From: Oehlia diaphana | Taxonomy: Eukaryota; Glomeromycota; Glomeromycetes; Glomerales; Glomeraceae | Length of the DNA: 49,330 nt | Reading direction: 5' to 3' | NCBI GenBank assembly: GCA_003833135.1 | Contig: QZLH01000350.1 | Location: 51,558-100,887, forward strand | Shown: piece after piece, positions 1-10,986 of the stretch | How the letters are laid out: each line of letters opens with the position of its first letter | How positions within the stretch are numbered: position 1 is the stretch's first letter | Program-made: the position numbers and the translations under genes | The notes under the pieces: generated by a model | Seen by the model: only the letters and a program-made list of their open reading frames with translations | Told to the model about the DNA's origin: nothing | Database searches by the model: none

Positions 1-897
1 AAAAATTTATTTTTTTGTTTTAAATTAAAAAAAAAAAAAAAAAAAAAAGTGTTTTAAATAATACAATAAACAAATTTAAAAGGAAAAGGAATTCCAATTT
101 TGAGTATTCAAATCAGATTCTATAAATAAATAATTAAATAAAATAATTAAATAAAATAAATAAAATAAAAATATTAAAATATTTTATTCAATAAAGTATT
201 CTATTCAATAAAGTGATTCTATTCAATTAAAAATATTCTATCCAATTAAATAAAATATTCTATCCAATTAAATAAATATTCTATTCAATTAAAAATATTC
301 TATCCAATTAAATAAATATTCAGTTAAGCATGCGAAGCTTTCAAAAAATCGCGATTCTATAGGAAAATGACAAAAATGTATCACACAATAGATGTATATA
401 ATTTGGATTATTCCATTATTCGAATTTATATACAATGAATAATTTATTTTAAAACAATAAAATAACAATAAAAAAAATTCTTTGTTCGTTGTTATATCCA
501 ATCTCTTTATTTAATAACAATGAGTACGCGTCAATCCCCGTCCCAAATTAAATAGATCTTTTATTGGTGTCTTTGTTTTATCACCAATTCACGGATTATA
601 TTATATTCCGTTAATATGTGATATTTGTTTCAATATAAATAATATTTTAAGTTAACGCCCCCGTTTAAATTATTTAGGTTTTTTTTTACCCTGGCTCGAA
701 TTTAAATTAGTACAAGTATACCTTCCAAATTGGGACTCATTGAATATCCAAATTTCATCAATAAATTTTCCATTTTGTCATATTTTGTCGATCAAATATA
801 ACGAATGAATAACATATAGTATACACGCGTAACATAAACTAAATTTCTCACAATAAGAATAAATTTTTATTCAATAAATAATAATAACATAATGGGG
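1..897. other. AT-rich intergenic stretch, no gene seen
   Basis: No convincing coding sequence was found on either strand. The stretch holds a poly-A run near 30-48 and a short tandem array at about 180-322 (listed separately). The rest is unique-looking AT-rich DNA that is probably downstream of the methyltransferase gene, which ends at 898. Confidence 0.5.
180..322. repeat. Short tandem repeat based on ATTCTATYCAATTAAATAAA
   Basis: The motif ATTCTAT(T/C)CAAT(T/A)AA recurs about seven times in roughly 140 bp with a spacing of 17-24 bp. The variants alternate TTC and TCC at one position and carry small length differences. This is a minisatellite-like array. No function is suggested by the sequence. 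Confidence 0.8.
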
Positions 898-2519
898 TTA
901 ATTTAATGGTTTCTGTCCATAAACGATATATTGATCACCATAAGGTTTAAACTCGGAATATTCAGTTTCAAGATTTTCAATATGTTTCAAATATTCTTCT
1001 TTAGTATCAAATCCTAAGTTTTTATAGGTGATATCAGCCGTTACATATAACCAAATATCTAAGGATTGACTTCGAATTTTTCCCAACTAAATATAAATAA
1101 AAAAGTATAAGTATATTGATATATTTATTTATTAATATATATTTATTAATATATATATATTTTTATTTTTATTTTCTTACCGTCCCAGCCCAACTCCCTA
1201 TTGGAACAGAATACTTTTTATTTAATACATTAATGAATCCAGTTTCTGAAAGTATTGTTCCAAGTTGCCTTGTAAGTTTAGGTTCAATTTTTTTTGCTTC
1301 AAACATGTCAATCCAAAATTTCATTATTGACTTCAAAATTTTTCCTGAAGATCTAAATATAGAAAGAAAAAGTAATTATTATTATATATATATATTAATT
1401 TATATATATTTTTAATTTATATTAAATATATTAAAAAAAAAAAAAAAAAAGATTACTTAAAAGTCATATCAGTTTCCTACATATAATAAAAATTAATAAT
1501 TTTGAACGCGTAAATGTATATATAATATGTTTTTTTTTTACAAGTATAATTACCAAAAATTCGACCCATCCACCTTTTTTCAAAACTCGAAAGATTTCTG
1601 AAATAACTGGTTTCCATTTGTTGGATTCAATGTAAATCATAGTCATTCTTAGATATACGAAATCGAATGTTTCATCAGGAAACGGAATTCCTTCTATAGA
1701 ACAAAATATTTTAAAATAAAGTTTTTTTAAATAAAATTTTTTTTTTTTTTTTATTAATGAACGCAATTGATTTTCTTACTTTTTACATTATCCTTTATAA
1801 ATTCACAATTATTGGGAAAAGTAGAATCAGGGGTTTTTGGTTGTATATCGATACCATAAAAGTTGCAATTGGGGTATTCACTTAATAGTTGAAACAATAC
1901 GTTATATTAATAATTGTTTGAGAACTTTAATTATATAAGTAAAATTGACTCACGATGCCATTTCCATCATCCAAATTCCACTTCCGTAACTATAAAAAAA
2001 GAACATTCTTAAAAGGTTTCAAGAGTAAATTTGTGATATTCTTTTAAAACGATAAATTACCCTATTTCCAAACATTTCTAAAAATATTATGTCTCCTATT
2101 AGATTTATTATTCTTATTAAAAATACGCGTTATTTTTTTTAAAAATATATGAATACCTTTAAATTTTCTTTTTTCACAGGTGAAGTAAAATTTCCTTGAC
2201 ACATATATTTATAAGAATAATGCTATTCCCCCCAAAAAAAAATAGGGTTAAAAATAAAAGAATAATACTAAGGAATTCAACTTGAAATAATTTTACCTGC
2301 ATTAAAGAATGATCAATCTATATTTAAACGATTTAACGATTTAGAGTTAGAAATTCCTTTTTTTTTAACTAATAACTTTAAAAATAAATTGAGATTAACT
2401 TCTCCTTCTCCTAAGTCAGGAACTAAAGAAGATTCTTCATATGTTGGAATGTTGTCCATCCATTCCGTATTTATCCCAGTCGATGAAGTATTACTTTCTA
2501 TATCAGAATCAATTTTCAT
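898..2519 (-). CDS. SAM-dependent methyltransferase, multi-exon
   Basis: Class I methyltransferase of the small family common in AM fungi; the substrate is unknown. Exons from 5' to 3' are read as: first exon from the ATG at 2517-2519 (3' end uncertain), a short piece 2297-2317, then 2157-2222, 2061-2077, 1954-1989, 1780-1880, 1554-1693, 1181-1352 and 898-1086. Every junction from 2297 downward keeps phase with GT-AG signals. Motif I reads LEIGYGSGIW and lies across the 17-nt exon 2061-2077 and the 36-nt exon 1954-1989. The acidic motif II is NCNFYGIDIQ. The later core reads FPDETFDFVYLR followed by VLKKGGWVEF. The join of exon 1 to IDHSLMQ is not clear: the long first frame runs into a stop after LNRLNID. 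Either a short intron or a one-base frameshift lies near 2310-2400. The upstream Ser/Glu-rich leader (SSTGINTEWMD) is typical of such proteins. Confidence 0.75.
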
Positions 2520-3416
2520 ATTTTTTTTTTTTTTTTTAAGCGAAAAGAGAAGCGTGACAAAAAATAATAAAAAATTATAAAATCAAGAAAAAAAAATGAA
2601 TAAACGATACTTAATTTTTGAAGGGTAAGGGTTTTTATTAATTAAATGATAATTTTGATTCACCGATTACTTGGATTTTTTTAATAGAATTAATCGAAAA
2701 TTTTTGATCTACATTAGGTAATATCAATAGGGAACCAATTAATAAATTCATCGTATGAAACTAAATTTGTTAAGTGCCAAGAACCAATTAGTTCACGTGA
2801 AATAACAAATAATTTAACACGATTTAACGAAAATTGGAAAGCGAAATAAAATTTGGTTTGGTTCATATATAATGTATATGATGGTTATTATTGTGTGATA
2901 CATTACGTTTATTACGTTAAGATTATGTATTATTATATGGTAATGATCAGATTGACAGAATGATATGGTATATTTCATTGTAGATCGTATATTCCATGGA
3001 ATTTCTCCGAATTAGTGCTAAAGGAGGAATAAGCAATTAATACATGTGTACATTAAAGATTGTCATTTTAAGATAAGCATTCCTCAACGTAAATTAAATA
3101 AGTATCAGATACAAATGTCTAGAAAGCGGAAATTAAAAAAATTTATTACGTTCAGAGGTTGACGTATATATTTATTCTTTGAAAGGATGGATATCCTTCT
3201 GTTTAACAAATTTATTGTATTCATTGTATTCATTGTAACATCCTCTTTATAGTTAAATTAATAGAATCTTCGTAATGTTGCGCAGAAACTTTGTGTAATA
3301 AAGAAATTTCTTTTTTTCTTTTTTTTTTCTTTTATTTTTTTTCTTTTATTTTAAAAGAATTTCCATTTTTAACGAAATTAAAAAAAAAAAATTTTTAATT
3401 TTTTTTTTTTTTTATA
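2520..3416. promoter_or_regulatory. Divergent intergenic region between methyltransferase and CDF-like gene
   Basis: This is an 897-bp stretch between two divergently transcribed genes, so it should hold both promoters. Long T and A runs precede the start at 3417, including a T15 run just upstream of the ATG. No specific binding site was recognised. Confidence 0.4.
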
Positions 3417-4655
3417 ATGAAATTCTTTTCAAAAAAAGATTCAATTTCTCGTTCACGACTTTTAAAATATGCAGTATATGTTTGTATTTTTACTATTTTG
3501 TGGAATGTAGCTGAAGGAGTTGTTTCAATATTTTTTGGTAGTGAGAATGATTCAGTTAGTTTGGTATTTTTTGGTGTGGATTCATTTATTGAAGTAACAT
3601 CCGCATGTTTAGTATTATGGAGATTTTTAACTGAATCAAAACCTGATGAAGAAAGAGCAACTCAAATTTTAGAAGAAAATTTAAGTAAAGAAAAAAAATG
3701 TACTATGGGTATTGGTTTATTATTCATTTTATTATCTTTGGCTACAATTTCAGATGCAACTGTTTCTTTAATACAAAAAAGACAACCTGAAACTGCTATA
3801 GCAGGTTTAATTATTTCAAGTATTTCATTATCATTTATGTTTTTTCTTTGGTTAAGTAAAAAATATCTTGCTAAAATGTTAAATTCTTCTACAATGGCTT
3901 CTGAAGCTCAATGTTCTTTAGCTTGTATTAAAATTACCTTCATATTATTTTTAGGAAGTTTACTTTATATGATATGGAAAGGTGGTTGGTGGTTAGATTC
4001 TGCTGCTGCTATTATTCTTGGTGTTTTATTCGCTAAAGAAGGTGTGGATATAATTTTATGGGCTAGAAGTAAAAATTTTAATGGAGGTTGTTGTAAACAT
4101 TGTGAAAATGATGATGATACAAAGACTAATTTTAATTTTATTAAATTAAGTTTTAATAAATTTACAAATTCTTCTACAAATAGAAATATTTCAATTAATC
4201 AAGAAGATATTCAAAAAGAAAAGAAATTTGATTGTTGTTCTAATAATGAAATCTTTAATGAAAAGAGTGAGAAATGTTGTGAAGGGAAAAAACAAAATAC
4301 TTGTTGTGTTAAAGAATTAGAAAAAAATGAGAAGGAAAATGATGATACGAAGAAACAAAATACTTGTTGCAATAAAGAATTAGAAAAAAATACTTGTTGC
4401 GATAAAGAATTAGAAAAAAATGAGAAGGAAAATGATGATACGAAGAAACAAAATACTTGTTGCAATAAAGAATTAGAAAAAAATACTTGTTGCGATAAAG
4501 AATTGAAGGATTCAATTGAAATTAATGTTAAAGATTCAAATGACAAAGAATTAAATGTAGAAATTATTAGTAAACCGGAGGATGTTGCATCTCAAGATAA
4601 GATTGAAGTGGTAAAAACCGAAGAAAAAGGGTCAAATTGTGCATGTTGTCATTAA
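3417..4655 (+). CDS. CDF/TMEM163-like membrane protein with Cys-Cys-rich tail
   Basis: Intronless 412-aa protein, probably a divalent-metal (zinc-type) transporter of the cation-efflux/TMEM163 group. About six membrane segments are visible, at residues ~17-40, 46-70, 97-117, 126-146, 165-186 and 189-212. Candidate metal-binding acidic residues lie in segment 2 (FFGVDSFIEV) and segment 6 (WWLDSAA). Residues from 223 on form a hydrophilic Lys/Glu/Asn-rich tail with nine Cys-Cys pairs, starting GGCCKHC and ending NCACCH. Four of the pairs lie in a 31-residue (93-nt) unit present twice in tandem, visible as TGAGAAGG at 4328 and 4421. The start is the first ATG after a T-rich leader. The transport assignment rests on topology and family resemblance; a metal-binding role for the tail is inference from Cys content. 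It could also be a sensor rather than a transporter. Confidence 0.8.
   Translation: MKFFSKKDSISRSRLLKYAVYVCIFTILWNVAEGVVSIFFGSENDSVSLVFFGVDSFIEVTSACLVLWRFLTESKPDEERATQILEENLSKEKKCTMGIGLLFILLSLATISDATVSLIQKRQPETAIAGLIISSISLSFMFFLWLSKKYLAKMLNSSTMASEAQCSLACIKITFILFLGSLLYMIWKGGWWLDSAAAIILGVLFAKEGVDIILWARSKNFNGGCCKHCENDDDTKTNFNFIKLSFNKFTNSSTNRNISINQEDIQKEKKFDCCSNNEIFNEKSEKCCEGKKQNTCCVKELEKNEKENDDTKKQNTCCNKELEKNTCCDKELEKNEKENDDTKKQNTCCNKELEKNTCCDKELKDSIEINVKDSNDKELNVEIISKPEDVASQDKIEVVKTEEKGSNCACCH
4310..4503 (+). repeat. 93-bp in-frame tandem duplication encoding Cys-Cys units
   Basis: Two almost identical 93-bp copies sit head to tail inside the tail of the CDF-like gene. Each encodes Glu/Lys-rich linker plus NTCCNKELEK and NTCCDKELEK. 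Because 93 is a multiple of three, the frame is kept. The near-identity of the copies suggests a recent duplication. Confidence 0.9.
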
Positions 4656-7600
4656 AACCGATTCATATACATCATGAAAGCGCAGTTGTAACACAAGCTA
4701 TAAATAAAATATAATTTTTAATTGGCTAGTCTTTACCAATCTATTTAGCCAATTTACGACATTATCACAATTAAAAGTTACACGATATTGTACATTGTAA
4801 AAATTAGGTTTGGGACTGGGAACCTAAATTTTGGTTATACCTAGTCCAAATTTGCGGATGATATTTGAGCGCCCACAAAATGAAAAAACAAATTAAAAGA
4901 AGTAATTAGCGAGGCGTATAAAAATCTGTACAATGATATAAAATATGTGAAATGTTCTGTAAATCGATTTTACGTATTATAATAATAATGTACGCGAAAT
5001 GTAATAAATTCGTTAAATGTTATAGAAAAAATATTGACAAAGAAATCTGTTATTCTATTTCGGTCCAGTCATTCTAAATGAAAGACAATACATAAATGCG
5101 ATGTAGCATCTTGACATGCGGTGGCGTAAAAAATATAGGAGCGAGTACGTTTCTGCGCATAATCTGAAACAAATCTATTTAAAAAATTTTTTGATTAAAA
5201 TATTTTTAGAATTAATTTATACTAGGCTTAATGTTAAGCCATGTCAAAAAAAAAAGGGTTTAATTATACCTAAAAATAATATTTGATATTGTTTCTCCTC
5301 GCATGAAACTTTATACAATTGATTTCACTTCGCTGAACTATCTTTGACACGGAGATTTTATAATATGTTATTTTATTTGTGATAAAATTTCATCTGAAAC
5401 AATTTTTTTTTTTTTTTTTTTTTTTTGTTATGTAATGAAGTAATGGATGTAAATGGATGTAATGGAAAAAAAATTTTCACACATAACAGACAATGAATGT
5501 ATTCCATTATAAAACATCAAAAATTAATTTATCCCCCACTTCAAATTTTGACAGGTGCTACTGCTTGCACGACGCAATTATTATAAATTTAATGGTTTCT
5601 CTGTGCCGCGATTTTCTTTGTCCTTTTAAATCACGTGAAATTTATTTTTATTTTTTTTATTTGAAATTGAATAAGTGGAATAGTTTCTTTCGCTTTAAAT
5701 GGTTAAAATACTGCAATTATCAGTCTTTCAGCATTGGCCGTTAAATAACCAGATACGACATGTACGTGCGCATTATTTATTCTAGTTACACATTATTATT
5801 CCTACTTTAAAAAAAAAAATTATCCACAATTTCATTGTCTATAACAAACTTAATCGTGGGGTCGTGGACTCCACTCAAAAATGATTTGGAGTACAGTCAC
5901 AATGAACGAGGTATTTTCATGTGGGTTTGGGCAACAACAATTAAAATTAATTTAACTTAGCCATAAAATTCATCGAATCAAGAATATCAACAAGTAAAAA
6001 AAAATAAATAAATAAAATAAAATAAAAAAGTGATAATTGATTAAACAAATATATCACTTTAAACTAAAACCCTATATAATTGTTATAATACCTGAATTCT
6101 TTCTCTACATTCTCATCTTATCACGCGCAATTTCCCGTTCTTACAACATCAAGATTTACTGTAATACCATCTTTCATCTACAATAGCGTAATCTATCTTC
6201 AGCGCATCATTTCATCATCTCATAATATCCCATATGAAATAGTAATCGATTGTAACATACCAACATCAATGATTGATATGTACATTATGTACGGGGAGGA
6301 GGAAGAATTTTTTCTAAAGTCATTTTTTCGTTTCAAATATGTGAATATCTTTTTCTTGATCAAGAAGATAAAATATTGCGCTTCTCTTTGATGTCGTTAT
6401 GACTTCTCGGCATAATAGTCGAAGTAACCATTGATGTATGTAATATCATCCGTTGCTGTTGCAAATTTTTATGTTTGAAACAGTAACTATGGTTTCTACA
6501 ATAACAGTATCATCAACACTCTCAATTGATGGAAATTGATGAAGTAGAGATCTTGAATATAAATATCTAAGGTATTTCTAATTTTTCTTCTTTACGTTCT
6601 CTTTGCCCGAATGAAATTTTCTATTCTTATAGAGTGAGATTATTAGTAGGACATCATCAAGTGAGATAAAATTTATAATATCATTTAACTTAATTATTTA
6701 AACACGTAATAGTTATGTTAATCCGTTATTTTCAAATAAGTGAATTTTTAACGTTCCTTTATATTAATGACCTTTATTTGCTTCTGTTTCTATGATTATT
6801 CTTTTAGGTTAAGAAAAGTAAGCTTAGCTTACAGTAAAACGAACGAGATGAGCCGAGTCGCGATCATTAAGATATATCATATACAGTATGATGTAGCCGG
6901 GTATCAGAAGTTTCTTAATTGTGACCCTATATATTGTGTTAATCAAAATATTTTAGAAAAGATATACTTAAGAAAAATTTGAAAAGATCTGATCTTATTC
7001 TAGGTATTTCGAGAGGCATAATAAGAATTCACGTTGACCAGTTTTGTGATGCTGAGGTTATCTTACTGTGATCAAACTCGTAAAAATTTCTTTTTTGAGG
7101 TGAAGATCCAATCAGATTATAATGTTTCATGTTGGGTCTAATTAAGATTTTAACTTTAGATTTTAATTATTCTTTCAAATTCCGGGTTTAAAATCATTTA
7201 TAATTTTGTAATTGTAGTCTCATTGCGTTCTCGCAAATCATTATACGGTAGACACAAATTAATTTTCAAAAAATAAAATAAACAAAAAAACTTATTAAAT
7301 CACCTATTTTTAATTTTTTTTAATTTTTAATTTGTGTAAATGAAAAAATAATTTTTGATGTTGATTTTTTTTATGAATTGTTATATATTTTGTTTACAAC
7401 CCAATTTTAATATTTTAATTGTACGTTTCCGGGTTCTAATTGAAATATTTTATTATTAAAAGGGTATCAGAAGAAAAAGTCTCGAAGATAATATTTAATT
7501 TATAAATAACATTTGACTATTAGGTTTATTAGGTTTATTAGGTTTAATAAGAAGAACCCCTACTATCGAAAAATAAACATTAAACATTCCTTCTTTTTTT

Positions 7601-7795
7601 ATTTTCACAATTTTGGCAAATTTGCAAATTTCTAAAGAAATGCATCATATAATCAGGAAGATTGAGAAGGGTATATGCCCATTTTAATCAGTATTATGTA
7701 TACAGCGATGAATTTTTTTGTAAATTACTCCGCCGGGTATAAAAAAAATTATAAAATCCATTGGTGTATACGTCATACATAATGAGATAAGCACT

Positions 7796-7860
7796 GTTAT
7801 TCCATGGGTATCTAATAAATACTCCAATGCTCAGTTATTCATTAATACCCATGGAATAAC
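7796..7860. repeat. Perfect 16-bp inverted repeat (hairpin, 33-nt loop)
   Basis: Left arm 7796-7811 is GTTATTCCATGGGTAT. Right arm 7845-7860 is its exact reverse complement. The intervening 33 bp begins CTAATAAATACTCC and ends TTATTCATTA, and can extend pairing slightly with a bulge. No coding sequence surrounds it. It could be a tiny MITE, a protein-binding palindrome or a transcribed hairpin. Confidence 0.85.
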
Positions 7861-9088
7861 AAGTATGTGTTCAATTTTATGTTAGGTATTTTATTAACAT
7901 TTTAATGTTGATAAAACTAATTTATTTTCAAATTATTTCAATACCTATTTTCAATACCTCGTAGTATAAATAAATTATTGCTGAAATTAATTTGTTAATT
8001 CTGGACCAATAATAAAATGTTGTTAAGCCTTTTAATTGCTTCATTATCTGTCTATCCCAGTCAGTTCATTGCCCAGTTTATAAAATGTGAACTGCTTAAT
8101 TATTCTATTTTTATTATTTTTGTTTACTCGTCCATCGCGGTTAACGGGTATAACGGATTAACACAAATTCTATTTTAATTTTTTTCGGAATTTTTATTTC
8201 ACCTTATTATATTTTTGGATTTTTTTTTAAAAATGCCTCAAAGGACTCAAAGGATAAAGAAAATGAAAATTTAACTTAATTTGTTATATTTTCCCTAATG
8301 CTAGCAGATTGGTGCTCGATTCCGGTCAAACTTATGTATACCCCTTGTATAGTAGTAGTACCTGATATGGGTAATTTTAATGTACTATATATTACACATA
8401 CAAATATTATAACCGAATCTTAAAACAATAAAGGAATATTTTATGCAATGCTAGACAAAGTGTTTTTTTTAAAAAAATAACTAATATACTACTAACATAT
8501 AATTACTCTCTTTAACCTAAGGATTAAGGTCACTTTCTATATTTAAATAAAAATAAACCGTTAAATTACAGTATTGTGTAGTGTGTAAAATGGTAGGCAA
8601 AATTACGTATAACGTATATACATATATTAATAGTCACATCAAACACATCAAATGTATATGAAATTCTGACTAACGGAGGTTCCGGATTTATTGGTGCTAA
8701 CAAGTGGAAATTAATATTTAGTTTTAAAATAAACAAAAATATTAGATGTTTTTGCAAACTTATGATTACTTAACGATGAAATAAAAATAGATAAGCACTA
8801 CATTATTGCAATATATAGTAATAATTATTATGCGAATAAATTCTATAAATACATATAAATCACATGTCATTTGAAGGTCATGCCAATCAGCTAAATATCG
8901 TTTATAATTTTCTTCGACCTTTTGACAATCACCTGAAAACCTGATTTAATATATGATAACCCTGACTGTCTAAAATTAATTAAATTGTGATATTAATACG
9001 ATCATCGGAGAGGGTAACGGTCCGTTGACTTGGATCCGGTTCTATTATTTTTTTTTTTTGAATTTATTAAATATTAATATTATTATCA

Positions 9089-9230
9089 CCGGTTTCAAAA
9101 TGGTTGAGGCAGTTTATTTGTAATTGTATATTCGAATATCAATATTCGTCCGGTTTTCATCCGTTTTTTTTGTCGTCCGTTTTTTGTTCGGTTATCGTTT
9201 TTTATTCTGCGTCGACCATTTTGAAAACGG
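9089..9230. repeat. Imperfect inverted repeat, 17/19 arms, in a locally GC-richer patch
   Basis: Left arm 9089-9107 (CCGGTTTCAAAATGGTTGA) matches the reverse complement of 9212-9230 at 17 of 19 positions. The space between holds several CCGTTTTT-like repeats and the palindrome TTCGAATATCAATATTCG-like sequence near 9131. It has the look of a decayed small inverted-repeat element. No coding sequence was supported here. Confidence 0.55.
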
Positions 9231-10986
9231 CGATAACCACTATGTTTATTTCAATTCTAGTGAACACTTTAATGTTTCAAAAATATTTTAAGAGCGAAGT
9301 CTCTGTATTTGGTGCGTTTTCATTAAAATTCTGGTCAACTAAATTCCTAGAGTTTCCAAATGGTCAACTTTTAGTTTCCAAACTCAATCAGTTAGGAATT
9401 CGTTTTTTCAAATTTATTTATTATAATATTTCTTAAATGAACTTATATGATTAATGAATTTTCTTTCGATAATAATGTAATAACCGATTCTTCTATTCGG
9501 GCCGAAATTATATCAAATTGGGACAAATTAAATTATAAAATCACAAGCTAAAAGCGGGAAAGTCCCCGACAGCGATCACGGGTAATATCATAAATTAATA
9601 AAAATCACTGACGATCATAGTAATTACGCGATTAATAATTTTTTCTTTTTCTTTAAAAAAAATAATAAAAAAGATTTTCGTCAAATTTCTAATTAGGACT
9701 TTATAATGACCTCATAATTATTTTATATCCAAAAGAAGCCAAAGTTATTATTATTTTACAGTAACCTTTGAACGAACCATTCACATAATTAACCGAATTG
9801 AATGACTTAAAAGTTGACTTAAAAAAGCCGGTAAAATGAATACTTCATTGTGATATATTACGAATAGACTTATTAATATTTGGTGATAATTATTAATTCA
9901 ATTGTTTTAATTTGAAGGTTCCTATTATAGAAATACGACATCTATAGAAAGTACCCAAGATTTTTTTTTTTTTATGTTTCGTCTAAAATAGGGAACAATG
10001 TGCGTTATACAAAATTAATAAAAAAATGTAACATTTTTTAAAAATCATATGGAGAATGGAGTCATTATTTATTTCTTTTTTTTTCTCCTATATATTCTTG
10101 TGGGGTAAATAGTTTGAATTTTGAATTTTTAAAATAGCTGCTGCTGTAAATCTTTCCACGTGTGAAATGCACCATGCCACCATCTTATTAATAATCCGAA
10201 AAGAAGATTAATTATTTTTCTAATATTAGTTAGTGTATCTAAAATTTTTCCCCGCCAAATTTTTTTCATAAGAAATATATTTTTATTTTCGAAATTAGTC
10301 TTATTGTAAGAAAATTTTCTATATTCCTATATACAATGAAAAATCATTTATTATGTTTCAGGATAATGATTCTGGGAATTAAATATAAAAGCATACATTT
10401 ACTTACTTATTATGTACTATAAACAAAGGGTATTTAAATAATCGAAGAAAGATTGTTTTTTTTTTTCTTTTATACCTTTAACAAATTGGATTCCTTGAAC
10501 CCATAAAAAGTTAACTTGAGTAAAAACTAAGGTTACTCAGACGTAACAAAACTTTGAAACTATCATTACGATATTTGGGTTACCGAGACTTTTTAAGATT
10601 TACATTATACTGTATATATTTGTTGTCGCACCCATTTAAATAATCTTTCCGAGTTTGGATATGAAATAGGAAAAAAAATGGGTTTTAAAAAATTTTTAAA
10701 GTAACCACAATTGGAACAAATACTAATTTTTTCACCATTTAAAAAAAAAAAAAATTATATATAAAACTTACCACACACATTTTTCTTTTTTTTCTCTCTT
10801 CAAAAAAAATCTCTGCACAAAAGCGCATAAATACGTCATAAAATTTGCGCAGTTGCAAATAAAATTTTTTTTTTTTATAAAAAAAAAAACTTTTTACACT
10901 CTTTCTTTTCGTATTCTTTCTTTTTTTATATATATGAATAAATGCAATAATTTATAAATAATTAAGGTTTTAAAAAAAAAAAAAAA

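Larger units (their letters stand above)
4656..10986. other. 6.3-kb gene-poor intergenic region
   Basis: Only short unconvincing ORFs occur here. Visible structures are a T26 run near 5403, three copies of TTAGGTTTA at 7520-7546, a perfect 16-bp inverted repeat at 7796-7860 and an imperfect inverted repeat at 9089-9230. No tRNA or rRNA was recognised. The last few hundred bases before 10987 are rich in T and A runs and should include the promoter of the kelch gene. Confidence 0.5.

Noticed and set aside
4211..4546. Antisense ORF of 111 codons over the Cys-rich tail
   Set aside because: Mirror of the in-frame tandem repeat on the other strand; no independent coding evidence.
5493..5744. 83-codon plus-strand ORF
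   Set aside because: No recognisable domain, low-complexity Phe/Lys content, and no supporting context; fits chance in this DNA.
6767..6982. 71-codon plus-strand ORF
   Set aside because: No homology seen, no splice or promoter context.
7520..7546. Three copies of TTAGGTTTA, telomere-like
   Set aside because: Differs from TTAGGG, only three copies, internal position; chance or slippage is enough.
8305..8335. GGTGCTCGATTCCGGTC, like a tRNA T-loop
   Set aside because: No matching acceptor, D-arm or anticodon arm could be built around it.
9104..9436. 110-codon plus-strand ORF
   Set aside because: Begins at TTG rather than ATG and overlaps the inverted-repeat patch; hydrophobic residues come from T-rich DNA.
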